From positions 1-41,806 of the forward strand of contig JBBQFC010000025.1 of NCBI GenBank assembly GCA_038321615.1: a stretch of 41,806 bases of DNA, written 5' to 3'. The position numbers and the translations under genes were made by a program. Source of the DNA: JBBQFC01 sp038321615 (GTDB lineage: Bacteria > Bacteroidota > Bacteroidia > Flavobacteriales_D > Cryomorphaceae). The notes under the pieces were generated by a model. That model made no database searches. It was not told the DNA's origin and saw only the letters and a program-made list of their open reading frames with translations. Of the stretch, positions 1 through 9,697 are shown one piece after another. Numbering within the stretch: the stretch's first letter is position 1; each line of letters opens with the position of its first letter.

Positions 1-3000
1 GGTGGCAATAAGGCTCATTGCTGCGCCTGCACCTGTAATATCGAGGTCGTAGATGTTTGTAGTACCATCAGTCAGGATGTCGGCCAGGTAGTAAGCATAG
101 TCCACACATTCGCCAGGGATAACGGGTGTACATTCGCAATCTGCGATTGTTCCGGCAGCACCGTCTTCGAGTGAGCAGGTCATTCCATTTACTTCGCATG
201 AACCGTCATCTTCTATAGCTTCCGCGTTGTAATTGCAAGCCGCTTCATTGGTACAACCCAATACTTCGGATTCTACGTTTAATACACGGAATATTGTAAT
301 AGTACCGCTTACTTCGTTGGAAATTAAAGCGTAAGCGTTTCCGTCAGGGCTATCGGCTGGAGAAATGTAAATTACTACCTCGGGACCCAAATCGCCACCA
401 AGGCTTTCGACGGTACGGTTGTTTTTGTAATCTACAAATACTGGGTTGGCAGGATCGGTTACGTTGTAAACCATTAATCCACCGGTGCGCTCCAATGTAA
501 TGAAGGCATATTGCGCTCCATTGATAGATGCCACAGTGATGCCTTCTGGCTCCGGGCCTTTAGCGCGGCTGCGGCCTTTGAAGGTATTATCGTCATTGCT
601 GGCATTGAAAAGTGAACCAATTACAGGATCGGCCGCAGTGATTGCTTCGAAATCCTGACCGCTTTCGTAAATCAAATCGAGCGTGGCAGCATTCACAATC
701 GAGAACGAGCGTGACCCTACCATGATTAATTCATCGTAATCGCCGTCACCATCGGTATCTCCATTCAGATTGGTAATACGCAGACGACCTAAGTTATGAT
801 TTCGTTTGAGTAACTCAGCGTGTGGAAACACGATTGGATCGAGCACCGTACTACCTGCGCCAACAGTGGTGCGCTCGTTGAGCGGGCCGTATTCTTTTTC
901 GTCGCCTTCGTTGGCTAATACTAAATAACGTGTACCACCCACTTCGTAATTGGCGATAGCATCGGGCATGTAAAACGACTTTACCGGGAAGTTGGTAAGG
1001 TGTACAAAATCACTGCGGTCTGATGCATCAAAACCTTTGCCGGAAAGGCTGAAATCTTTCAAACCAAGACCTTTAACAGAGGTAACGGTAAGCGTTGCAA
1101 GGTCGATTTCAGCAATGGCATTGTTTTCCTGAAGGGAAACCCAAGCAGTTGTTGAAGTTTCATTTACAGTGATGTACTCCGGCTCCAAATCTTGCGAAAG
1201 CGTACCGGGAGCGTATGTTTTACGAACTCCGGCTGCAATCAGCGCAGCTTCCATGGCATTAAACGAAGTGAAATCGAGGGTTGTAACGTTCGCTTGACTT
1301 ACAGAAGGTACTCCCCCACTCACGTCGATTACCGAAACAGAACCTTCGGGATCTACGGTGTAGGCATCGTTTGGCTGACCTTCGTTTGCAGTAAGCACTT
1401 TGGTACCATCGGGGCTGAAAGTTATCATATCGGGCAGGGCACCTACCTCAACCTGTGCGATAAAATTTCCATCGATATCGAAGAATACCACGGTACCGTT
1501 CAATTGCTCATTTGCATTGGGGCTGGACACGGCAACGTAACCGTTTTTCGCAGCAATGCCGGTTATGCCTCCGTAAGAAGCCATATTAATCGAAGAAATG
1601 GTAACGGGAACAGCAGGGTTGCTAAAGTCGATGATATCGAAACGGTCTTCGATGGCACTCGTGCTAAACAGGCGTTGGCTTCCGGCATCGTAAACAATCA
1701 CTTCGGTTGAGCTGCTACCCGTAAGATCAGGATTGAAGCTAGTGATGAAGTCGAGCTCAATTTCTAAAGATGCAACCGGAGCTTGGCGATCATTGTCGCG
1801 GATGAACACGGTGATAAAGTTTAAGCCATCTATCGTCAAACCACTGGCATTTTCAAGGTAAAGCGCGAAGTACTCGTCTTGCTCTACTTCTGCATCGTCC
1901 GTAATTGGGATTACTACCGAAACTTCGGTCGAAGAAGTACCATCAAAATTCAAGGTGGTATTTTCAAAAGTTAAATCGCCGGCATCTGTATTGCTCCATG
2001 GGCTGCCGCGAAGTACCAAGTCTACTGCACTGGCAGAAGGATTGTTGATGGTGAAAGTCACCGTTACGGTTCCATCTCCTTCCGATACTGAGTAGAAGCC
2101 TTCGTCAAAAGCGATAGTCGTATTGTAGCTAAAGGTGAATTCGAACGGTTCTGCAAGGGCAACACCTTCTGCATTCTGCACGTTTGTAACGGTAAGCGTT
2201 AATTCGGTAGCCGCCGGAAATCCGGGGTTATAGGTAAGAAGTACCTGTTTTGAGCCGTCCCCGTTGGTAATCAATTCGGCGGAAGCCAAACCATCGATAC
2301 CCGTATAGTTGGCTAGATCGGTCGCGGATACTTCATTTAAATCCTGATTGAAAATAAGTTGGAGAGTAGTTTGATTGAGCACATTGGCAGCCAATACAGC
2401 TAGCGTGTTTCCAAAAGCCCAGTTTGGCCAAACCTGACCGGCAACGCCGCCGCCGGTTCCTACCCAATTGGCAGGGTTGAGAATAGCCGTTTTCAAAGCA
2501 TCGCCTTCCAGGTCTTGCAGGCCATTGTAGTAGCCATTTACCAAGAGACCGCCTACAGCATCGGGAGCCGTGCTGAGATTAATGGAAGAAACACCATCCT
2601 CTAAACCAGCGGGTAAGATGGAAAAATTACCACCACAGGCGATATTTTCGAGTACCCACGCATTGGCGCTTAGCGCCGTAATGTAAGAAGCAGAAGCTGG
2701 CTCGCCAGCATACACAATGATCTGATCGCCGCTCGAACTTAGGCCAAACGTAGAACCAGAGATTTCGCCAAGACTTACTACACCGTCTGAGTTGCCCACG
2801 GTTATCACAGTGCCGGCATCTACGCCTGAAGCGGGAGCTGTCCACAGCAAACCACCCAAGCATTGCGGGGTGGCATTGGTAGTGTATTTGGCATCGGTGA
2901 ATCGGATCAAAGTGCCCGGTAGAATATCTACCATGGTCAAGAAAGCAAATTCATCTTCGAAATCGGAAGTATTCATGCGGTAAGCGATGATTACAATGTC

Positions 3001-4515
3001 ACCGGCGCTGAAAATAGTTTGAGTGGTAATGGTCGAGAAGCTCGCTTCTACATCCGTAGCGAGCACATTTCCGCTCACATCGGCAATGGTATTGGCCAAT
3101 AAGGCGAAGTAATAAGTCTGGCCATTGAGCAATCCACCTTCCGGCGAAACGGTAATAGTATTATCGGCGTACACGGCAGTAAAAGGTACATCTTCACCCG
3201 AAGCATCGGCAAAGCGCAGCACCACGGCCGAGCCGATATTTTCGGGAGTCAAAGCTGCACCGCCTGCCAATACCACAGCTTCATTGAAGAGGATGGATGG
3301 TAGCGTTGCAACAGCTACATTCACACTGTTGGTAAGTGGGCTAAGGGTAGCAACCGGAAAAGCAGTATCGGCACCGCCGGTACTAAAGCCTTCTACCGTA
3401 ATATTATCGAAACGATTGTTTCCAGCTGTTCCACCACCGCCTTGCTCAAACAGTATTCGAACAGCGAAATTTGGATTATCGTTAACCTCTTCCAAAGCCG
3501 AGAAATCCAAGGTTTGTAGGGTAGGTGTTTCGGTAATGGCAATGGTCGTAAAGTCAATGAAATCTACTCCGTTAGTGGTGTAAGCTACCAGTTGATTACC
3601 GGCACCTGAGCCACTGCGGCGCGTTGCGTATTTTACTGTGATGTCTTGGTTTCCGCTGGTCGGTATATTCCAACGAAGACCACCACCGATCGGGTCGTTG
3701 AAGCGCAAATGGGTGGATGCTGGATCGCCAAAACGTGCGTTTAAATTCTCAAGGTCGAAATTCTGACCCGTATTTCCCGAAAAAGGGATAAAAGAAATTC
3801 CACCTTCTAGTTGGGTGATGCTCGCACCACCCACCTCGGTATAGCTAACGCCGAGCAATTCTCCGACTGAACCAGACGTATTAAAGTTCCAGTAATGCAG
3901 TAAAGCGAGCGTCGGAATAAGGGTAGCGTCGAGCGTAATGTTGTCAAATCGGTTGTTTCCCCCAGTACTCCCGCCACCTGCGGCAAATTCAATCTTCACA
4001 GCGAAGTTTGGATTGTTATTCACGTCAATGAATCCTTCAAAATCAAAAGATTGCAACGTTGGGGTTTCGGTTACCACCACTTCAGCCAAAGGCAAGAAAT
4101 CTACCCCATTTACGGTGTAGGACAGCGATTGGGTTCCAGCTCCCGAACCTGATCGGCGGGTAACGTAACTAAAAGCTACTTCTTCGTAACCCGTAGTCGG
4201 TAAGATGAATAACAGCCCACCGCCAATAGGGGTATTGTAACGAAGGTGGGTGAGTGCTCCGTCGCCGTTTCGGGCGTTTAGATTTTCTACATCGAAATCC
4301 TGACCGGTATTCGAAGTGATTTGAACTACTGCAGTTCCTCCTTCGATGGTGGTTAGCGCTGCTCCGCTAATACCGCTTTGCGTCGGTGTCAGAAGGGTTT
4401 CAAGTGATCCGGAATTATTAAAATTCCAATAGTGAACCAAGTCTTGAGCGTTCGCCGAAAGGCCGACGAACAATCCAAAAAATACGGCTAACGAACGTAA
4501 AATCGTGCTAAGCAT
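1..4515 (-). CDS. Large secreted choice-of-anchor I family protein (3' end outside window)
   Basis: An open frame runs without a stop from the ATG at 4515 to the window edge, giving 1505 codons with the C-terminus missing. Residues 1-24 form a signal peptide ending in SANAQ. Two tandem copies of a domain follow (about 25-203 and 205-377), each starting with HYWNFN and ending with NNRFDNIT. Next come an Ig-like SbsA-type domain (about 388-495), a segment common in Bacteroidota exoproteins (about 498-700), another Ig-like stretch, and a Calx-beta-like domain (about 799-910). A choice-of-anchor I beta-propeller (about 920-1400) contains SQDLEPEYI and YMPDAIANYEVGG. A Cys-containing GCTNEAACNYN segment lies near residue 1420. 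The family is secreted and in Bacteroidota often T9SS-sorted. A C-terminal sorting domain is expected beyond position 1 but cannot be seen. No enzymatic function is assigned; phosphatase names given to relatives are not supported here. Confidence 0.85.
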   Translation of the reverse strand, partial: MLSTILRSLAVFFGLFVGLSANAQDLVHYWNFNNSGSLETLLTPTQSGISGAALTTIEGGTAVVQITSNTGQDFDVENLNARNGDGALTHLRYNTPIGGGLLFILPTTGYEEVAFSYVTRRSGSGAGTQSLSYTVNGVDFLPLAEVVVTETPTLQSFDFEGFIDVNNNPNFAVKIEFAAGGGSTGGNNRFDNITLDATLIPTLALLHYWNFNTSGSVGELLGVSYTEVGGASITQLEGGISFIPFSGNTGQNFDLENLNARFGDPASTHLRFNDPIGGGLRWNIPTSGNQDITVKYATRRSGSGAGNQLVAYTTNGVDFIDFTTIAITETPTLQTLDFSALEEVNDNPNFAVRILFEQGGGGTAGNNRFDNITVEGFSTGGADTAFPVATLSPLTNSVNVAVATLPSILFNEAVVLAGGAALTPENIGSAVVLRFADASGEDVPFTAVYADNTITVSPEGGLLNGQTYYFALLANTIADVSGNVLATDVEASFSTITTQTIFSAGDIVIIAYRMNTSDFEDEFAFLTMVDILPGTLIRFTDAKYTTNATPQCLGGLLWTAPASGVDAGTVITVGNSDGVVSLGEISGSTFGLSSSGDQIIVYAGEPASASYITALSANAWVLENIACGGNFSILPAGLEDGVSSINLSTAPDAVGGLLVNGYYNGLQDLEGDALKTAILNPANWVGTGGGVAGQVWPNWAFGNTLAVLAANVLNQTTLQLIFNQDLNEVSATDLANYTGIDGLASAELITNGDGSKQVLLTYNPGFPAATELTLTVTNVQNAEGVALAEPFEFTFSYNTTIAFDEGFYSVSEGDGTVTVTFTINNPSASAVDLVLRGSPWSNTDAGDLTFENTTLNFDGTSSTEVSVVIPITDDAEVEQDEYFALYLENASGLTIDGLNFITVFIRDNDRQAPVASLEIELDFITSFNPDLTGSSSTEVIVYDAGSQRLFSTSAIEDRFDIIDFSNPAVPVTISSINMASYGGITGIAAKNGYVAVSSPNANEQLNGTVVFFDIDGNFIAQVEVGALPDMITFSPDGTKVLTANEGQPNDAYTVDPEGSVSVIDVSGGVPSVSQANVTTLDFTSFNAMEAALIAAGVRKTYAPGTLSQDLEPEYITVNETSTTAWVSLQENNAIAEIDLATLTVTSVKGLGLKDFSLSGKGFDASDRSDFVHLTNFPVKSFYMPDAIANYEVGGTRYLVLANEGDEKEYGPLNERTTVGAGSTVLDPIVFPHAELLKRNHNLGRLRITNLNGDTDGDGDYDELIMVGSRSFSIVNAATLDLIYESGQDFEAITAADPVIGSLFNASNDDNTFKGRSRAKGPEPEGITVASINGAQYAFITLERTGGLMVYNVTDPANPVFVDYKNNRTVESLGGDLGPEVVIYISPADSPDGNAYALISNEVSGTITIFRVLNVESEVLGCTNEAACNYNAEAIEDDGSCEVNGMTCSLEDGAAGTIADCECTPVIPGECVDYAYYLADILTDGTTNIYDLDITGAGAAMSLIAT

Positions 4516-4537
4516 CGTTTATGAATTTGTTGAACCG

Positions 4538-4545
4538 CAAAAGTA
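4538..4545 (-). promoter_or_regulatory. Bacteroidota-type -7 element (TACTTTTG) for the anchor-I gene
   Basis: Read on the minus strand, TACTTTTG matches the TAnnTTTG consensus of the Bacteroidota housekeeping sigma factor. It lies 22 nt before the ATG at 4515, the same spacing as the element before kmo and close to the 21 nt before tatC. No clear -33 TTTG was found. Confidence 0.55.
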
Positions 4546-5040
4546 TTTCGCTAAAAGCGTGGGTGTGTAAACCATAAACAATCAAAACGTTAAGGATTTG
4601 TGGATTTAATGTTACCGAAATAAGTCCAATGTGTAGAGTAGGTTAATTTTTGATTGTTAAACCAATGATTAAGGAAACCACTCGACTTATATTTTAGTTG
4701 ACCAGAAATGGAAGAAGATACCTAATGCAACCGTCGAAGTTGGCTCTTTTAATAACAATACCGTAGGGAGGGAGCGAATTGAGAAATTTCCACAACTTGA
4801 AAGCTTGAACGACAGTGTATTGTACCAGTAAGGAGATAATCATGAGCATTAACAATTGAATATGCCACGCCTTTATTTTCGAGTTTCAATTTTGGATTAA
4901 ACAATACTTGAGATCAAACAAAATTGGTTTAAATGTCGAAATCTCAGATCGATATCAATCGATTTTAAAAAATTTCCCTTCAAATGACAATGATGTACCC
5001 ATGGCTTCCTACCTTATCGCAAATTTGCTTGTAAATAATG
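4546..5040. other. Intergenic region without a recognisable gene
   Basis: About 500 AT-rich bases separate the small secreted protein gene from the anchor-I gene; both are on the minus strand. No ORF with coding character, tRNA or repeat array was seen. A short ATCGAT/ATCGAT inverted pair near 4950 has no T-run on the strand that would need a terminator, so none is called. Confidence 0.5.
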
Positions 5041-5448
5041 TCACTTGATAATTTTCCATGCCAAATTACAACCCGACCACTTCCCGAGTTGGTTCAAATG
5101 AACAATAAAATAGCTGCATTGCTTTCCTTTTTCGTTGCAAGCATTATTCGTAAAGTAGTAGAGGTTGTTGCGAATTACTTCATTTGGCTTACCAAAGAAT
5201 TTCACAATTTCTTCTTTTGTCAGATCCTCTAAACATCCAGAATTTCCGAAATCGGTGGATGTTAAATCTCTAAAAGCGTTGCCCATTCTATAAATTCCGG
5301 TGCACTCATTATAAAACCATTGTTCATGAAGGAACTCTCGAATTCGATGATCACAAGAAAAACTGCCTGTATCTTGGTAATGAGAATTATATCTTGAAAG
5401 GAGTGGGCTAAATAATGTGACCACAGTCAAAATTGTGAAAATCTTCAT
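5041..5448 (-). CDS. Small secreted hypothetical protein, possible BamE/SmpA-like fold
   Basis: This is a 135-aa protein with an N-terminal hydrophobic signal (about residues 1-18) and no lipobox. The rest is Cys-rich. The stretch LTKEEIVKFFGKPNEV, followed by a YYFTNN strand, resembles the helix-then-strand core of BamE/SmpA-type small envelope proteins ('T..ev...lGkP'). That resemblance is by eye only. Its ATG directly abuts the TAA of the metalloprotease gene upstream, so the two are very probably co-transcribed. It could be an accessory or inhibitor-like partner of the protease, but nothing in the sequence shows this. Function unknown. Confidence 0.6.
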   Translation of the reverse strand: MKIFTILTVVTLFSPLLSRYNSHYQDTGSFSCDHRIREFLHEQWFYNECTGIYRMGNAFRDLTSTDFGNSGCLEDLTKEEIVKFFGKPNEVIRNNLYYFTNNACNEKGKQCSYFIVHLNQLGKWSGCNLAWKIIK

Positions 5449-7897
5449 TTATAGCTTGAGCAGTTTGAATGAATAAGTTGATGCACCAAGATCAATTTTC
5501 AACGTATATAAACCGGGTGCTAATTCATCACTAAAATTGAAATTTTGAACGCTAGATTGATTGACAACTTTTGCTCTTCTGTCTACAGACACCCCTAGAG
5601 AATTAAACAATTCGTATTTTAGTATTCCGCTGTACGCTCCCTGCATCCGCAAATTGACTGTTTTTTCAAACGGGTTTGGGAAAGGGACAAACTCAAAATT
5701 CCCATTGAATTCACTCGCTGAGACATCGGTAGAAATATTGCAGAAGTTCACGGGAAGCGGAGTATGAGAACTAGATGGGTCATTACACCCAGCGAAACTA
5801 ACGCCGATACTAAAATTAAGTGCTTCAATACCACCGACTAGCGCCCCTTCTTCAATTAAAGTTTTGCGGGCGAAGAATGGGATTGGAGAATTGGCATCTG
5901 ATAAATCTGCGTAATACATTATATCTGTAATTTGATTAACATGGTTAAGCAAATGTGCATGACCAAGTTCATGAAGAGCAACTGCGTAAAAGTCGTGCGT
6001 TCCAGCAGGTAGGTCATCGAATCCTGTTTCATCGTAAAACCAATTAAATGAGATTGAATTTGAAAATGTAATGTCAAATGTATATTGGTAAACTAAGTCG
6101 GACTGCAGATTACATTGAACTATCCAAATTTCCGTTTGCGCCAGCACATTACTAGGATCAATTATACCAAATTTCACTGATGTTAGGGTGTCGTTGTCCA
6201 TAAAAACTTGGGAATCCGGATTTTCATCTAAACGCCACCGGATATCCGTGTTACAAGTCCAACTTCTCAGTGCGGCAATTAGCGATTCAACCGCATCACC
6301 GTTTGACAGAAAATTTTGCGCTGGGATGACGTTATATCCCGGCAATGGATTTAAGCCTTCATCGTCTACAACGGGATCTACACCAGCTAAAACTACCCTC
6401 GTTTTTAAAGGAAATACCACTGTATTCAAGAGCGAGTAGTCCACAATTAGATGATCAGAGAGTGCACTACTTGTACCTGCATTATTCGTCACCCGAATGA
6501 TTCCACTTCCAGGAGTATCCAAAATCGGGAGTGGATTAATTGATAACGGTATTACAGATGGCACTACAATATTAATTTGACTATTAGACCAATTGTAGTC
6601 AGCCTGATCCAACGTAACCCAAGACGCACCACCATCATCAGCACTGCGCATCTCAATAGTTCCAGAAATGCTGCCAAAGTTGATGCCGAAAATTGACACA
6701 TTATCTCCCACACCTCCATTTACTTCCTCAGTAGAAATGCCAGTGACTTCCATTGTGCATAGATTACTATTTTCGGAATCACTTGCATTGATATCATCGA
6801 AACTCACATAGTCTCCATTCGGAGTATTGGTGTAAAAAGATAGTAAAAGCATTAGATCTAAATCGATAAAATTTAAATCCGGCACTTGCGAACAATCATT
6901 AATTTTCATTTTAACATGAAGTAGTTGTCTGGGAATGCCATCAATGACAGAGCGTTCCTGAGCGTTAGGATTCGCGTTCGCGGCGATATAAATTGCATTC
7001 TGTCCATTATCAGCATCAGATGGCGCCGGTGTAAAATAATCATTGGTGGAAGCCATCAATTCACCCCCTCTGTACAGTAATATTATTGTTAAGAACGAGA
7101 TTATCTCCAAAAGCAGCTGGATTATAGCTCATTCTGACCAAGCCATTATCGAAATGAGCAGGCAATGTAGTAGAAATGTAAATGTCGAACTCAAAGAAAT
7201 TATCGGATGGAGTACTTACCGTTCCAGCGTTTTCAAAAGTGTAAGTTATCGTGGCTGATCCGCTGGAAGCAGTCTGGAGTTTTTCAACTGCGAAATCGTA
7301 CAGTTGAGAATACTTTTCAGTCTGCAAGATTCCATTTGGAAAAACATCAAGACATTCCACTACATATGTTGAATCCAGTGTATGGTAGAGCTTATCAATG
7401 CAGTCAAAATTGAATGACCAGTAATTCGCATTTATATAGTGATCAGTATAATCATAATCAAGGTATAGCCCGTCGTGAATTTGAAGCTGTTTCAGCTGTG
7501 CTGAAACGGTGTTCGGATTGGATGGATAGCTCGCATTATCACAGAGGAACATTCCTTTTTGACCGGCTTTAAATGCCAAATTGTGAGTGATGTATAGTGT
7601 AGATGATTGAACCGTCCCACCTTTTGTGATTACTTCCACAATTTCTCCTGACCTGAGTGGTTTATCAGGGTTTTCCTTCCATGATTGATGTACTCGAACC
7701 ATCGCAGACGTGTAAATATAATTTTGAGATTGATTCCAATATGATTGCGTGGACAATACTTCTCCTTCGAAAATAAATGTGGCCGTCTCGATTCCAGTTA
7801 AAATTTGATGATGAACAAATGCACTATCGAGGATTACTTGACAGAATGACATAGTAAACGAAAAGAATGACAGAATAGTAACGATAAATTTTTTCAT
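5449..7897 (-). pseudogene. T9SS-sorted metzincin-type metalloprotease, frameshifted at a G5 run
   Basis: Two overlapping frames make one protein. Frame one (7897-7061, 278 aa) has a signal peptide (MKKFIVTILS..., about residues 1-19) and ends in NNNITVQRG. Frame two (in-frame start at 7110, stop at 5449, 553 aa) continues with ELMASTNDYF. Deleting one G from the GGGGG at 7064-7068 (minus sense) joins them as ...VQRG-ELMAS... into about 815 aa. The second part carries HELGHAHLLNH (first His about residue 642 of the joined protein), matching metzincin HExxHxxxxxH with Leu where Gly is usual, and a downstream DIMYY Met-turn. The C-terminal 80 or so residues (FPNPFEKTVNLRM...LKL) are a type A T9SS sorting domain. 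So it is probably an exported or surface protease. The break may be a real mutation, a sequence error or, less likely, +1 recoding. An ATG at 7056 could restart translation without a signal peptide. Confidence 0.75.
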
Positions 7898-8109
7898 GAC
7901 TTATTGATTTTTGAATGTGAGCCAAAAATCGCGATTTAAAGAAGACGTTATATTACCCGTAAATTACCACTAAGTTAAGATTAAGAAACACCAAGACCTT
8001 ATTGTTCTATGAGCAGAAATGACTAGTTGGCAATTTTTCAGTTCAGGAAGGAATTCTGATCTTGATAAATTCTGTTTTGCTTCGACGTCCTAATCTTCAA
8101 ATCAATCAC

Positions 8110-9677
8110 ATGAAAATGAAACTTTTCGCCATCGCCTGCATGGCTTGCTTATTTATAAGCCTCCCAATGGTGAGTAAAGCCCAAAAAAACCGAATATCCT
8201 CGTGATATGGGGCGATGATGTTGGTACTTGGAACATCAGCCACAACAACCGTGGGATGATGGGAGATATGACCCCTAACATCGATAAAATTGCCAAAGAA
8301 GGGGTTGCCTTCACGGATTATTACGCGCAACAGAGCTGCACCGCAGGTCGAGCTGCATTCATAGGTGGAAATGTGCCCGTACGCACAGGAATGACCAAAG
8401 TAGGAATGCCAGGGGCTAAAGAAGGATGGCAAAAAACAGATGTCACCATGGCTACTGTACTTAAGAGCCTAGGCTATGCGACCGGTCAATTTGGAAAAAA
8501 CCATCAAGGCGATCGCGATGAGCACCTCCCAACCATGCATGGTTTCGATGAATTCTTCGCTAATCTTTACCACCTTAACGCCGAAGAAGAGCCCGAAAAT
8601 GAAGATTATCCAGCAGATTTGGTTTTGGCCAACGGCAAGAAATTCTCTGAAGTGTATGGCCCACGCGGCGTAATACATAGTTATGCCGATGGAAAAGGCG
8701 GTCAACGTATTGAGGACACTGGAGCCCTTACAAAGAAGCGCATGGAAACAGTGGATGATGAGTCTATGGCTGCTGCCAAAAAATTCATCAAAACCCAAGT
8801 AGATGGCGACCAACCCTTCTTCACTTGGTGGAATGCTACGCGCATGCACTTCCGCACACACGTTCGCGAAGAGCACCGCAATAAAGGAAATAATGAGTAC
8901 ACCGACGGGATGATCGAGCACGACAACCACGTGGGGGAACTCCTTGCTTATTTGGAAGAATTGGGCATTGACGACAATACGATCGTACTTTACTCCACCG
9001 ATAACGGCCCGCATTACAACTCATGGCCTGATGCAGGAACCACTCCTTTTCACGGGGAGAAAAACAGTTCATGGGAAGGTGCTTACCGCGTACCCGCTTT
9101 TGTGCGATGGCCAGGGAATTTCCCAGCTGGCGTTACACTAAATGGTATTATGGCGCACGAAGATTGGCTTCCAACTTTCGCAGCAGCTGCTGGCGCTCCC
9201 GATATTTCAGAAAAACTTAAAAAAGGAGTAACGCTGAACGGACGTATCTACAAGAATTATATCGACGGTGTGAATCAGCTCGACTATTTGAAAGGTACTG
9301 TCGCAGAATCGCCGCGAAAAGGATTTATCTAAGTGGACGATGCCGGCCAAGTAGCAGCCATCCGTTACGATGATTGGAAAGCAATGTTCTTAGTAAACCG
9401 AGCTGCTCGACTCCAGATTTGGTTGGAGCCATTTATAGAGCTTAGAGCTCCTTATCTTTTCAATTTGCGAACCGATCCTTTTGAAAAAGCGATGGAAGGT
9501 TCTAATACCTACTACGACTGGTACATCGATCACGCGTATATCTTGGCGGCCATGCAGGGCTACGCATTCAATTTCTTATCTACCTTCAAAGATTATCCGC
9601 CAAGCCAAACCGCAGGCGATTGGAGTCTTTCGAAAGTGGAAGAACAAATTAAAGGTATGGTCAAACCTGGGAACTAA
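8110..9677 (+). pseudogene. Arylsulfatase, broken by a frameshift and an in-frame TAA
   Basis: The gene starts at ATG 8110 (or 8116) with a signal peptide ending SKAQ, then leaves frame in the A7 run at 8183-8189. Adding one A restores SKAQ-KKPNILVIWGDDVG, the standard sulfatase opening. The second frame (from about 8190, to 9332) holds CTAGR, the formylglycine-type active site in its Ala variant, then GQFGKNHQGD, the metal-binding STDNGPH and the TPFHGEKN region. At 9330-9332 a TAA interrupts PRKGFI-VDDAGQ, where relatives have Tyr (TAT/TAC). The frame then continues to 9677 through NLRTDPFEKAM. Restored length is about 523 aa, normal for this S1 sulfatase group. It would act in the periplasm or outside on sulfated substrates. 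Two independent lesions favour a pseudogene or poor local sequence. The next gene, a HAD protein, probably belongs to the same unit. Confidence 0.8.
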
Positions 9678-9697
9678 GAAATCCCCTAGCGCTCAAA

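Noticed and set aside
3125..3583. 152-aa plus-strand frame inside the anchor-I gene, and similar ones at 1192-1710 and 3938-4120
   Set aside because: They lie antisense to a continuous 1505-codon gene with clear domains and show no domain of their own.
4948..4975. Terminator at an ATCGAT inverted pair
   Set aside because: The T-run is on the wrong strand for the neighbouring minus-strand gene and the stem is only six weak pairs.
8469..9014. 181-aa minus-strand frame over the sulfatase
   Set aside because: Shadow of the conserved sulfatase sequence; no start context or domain.
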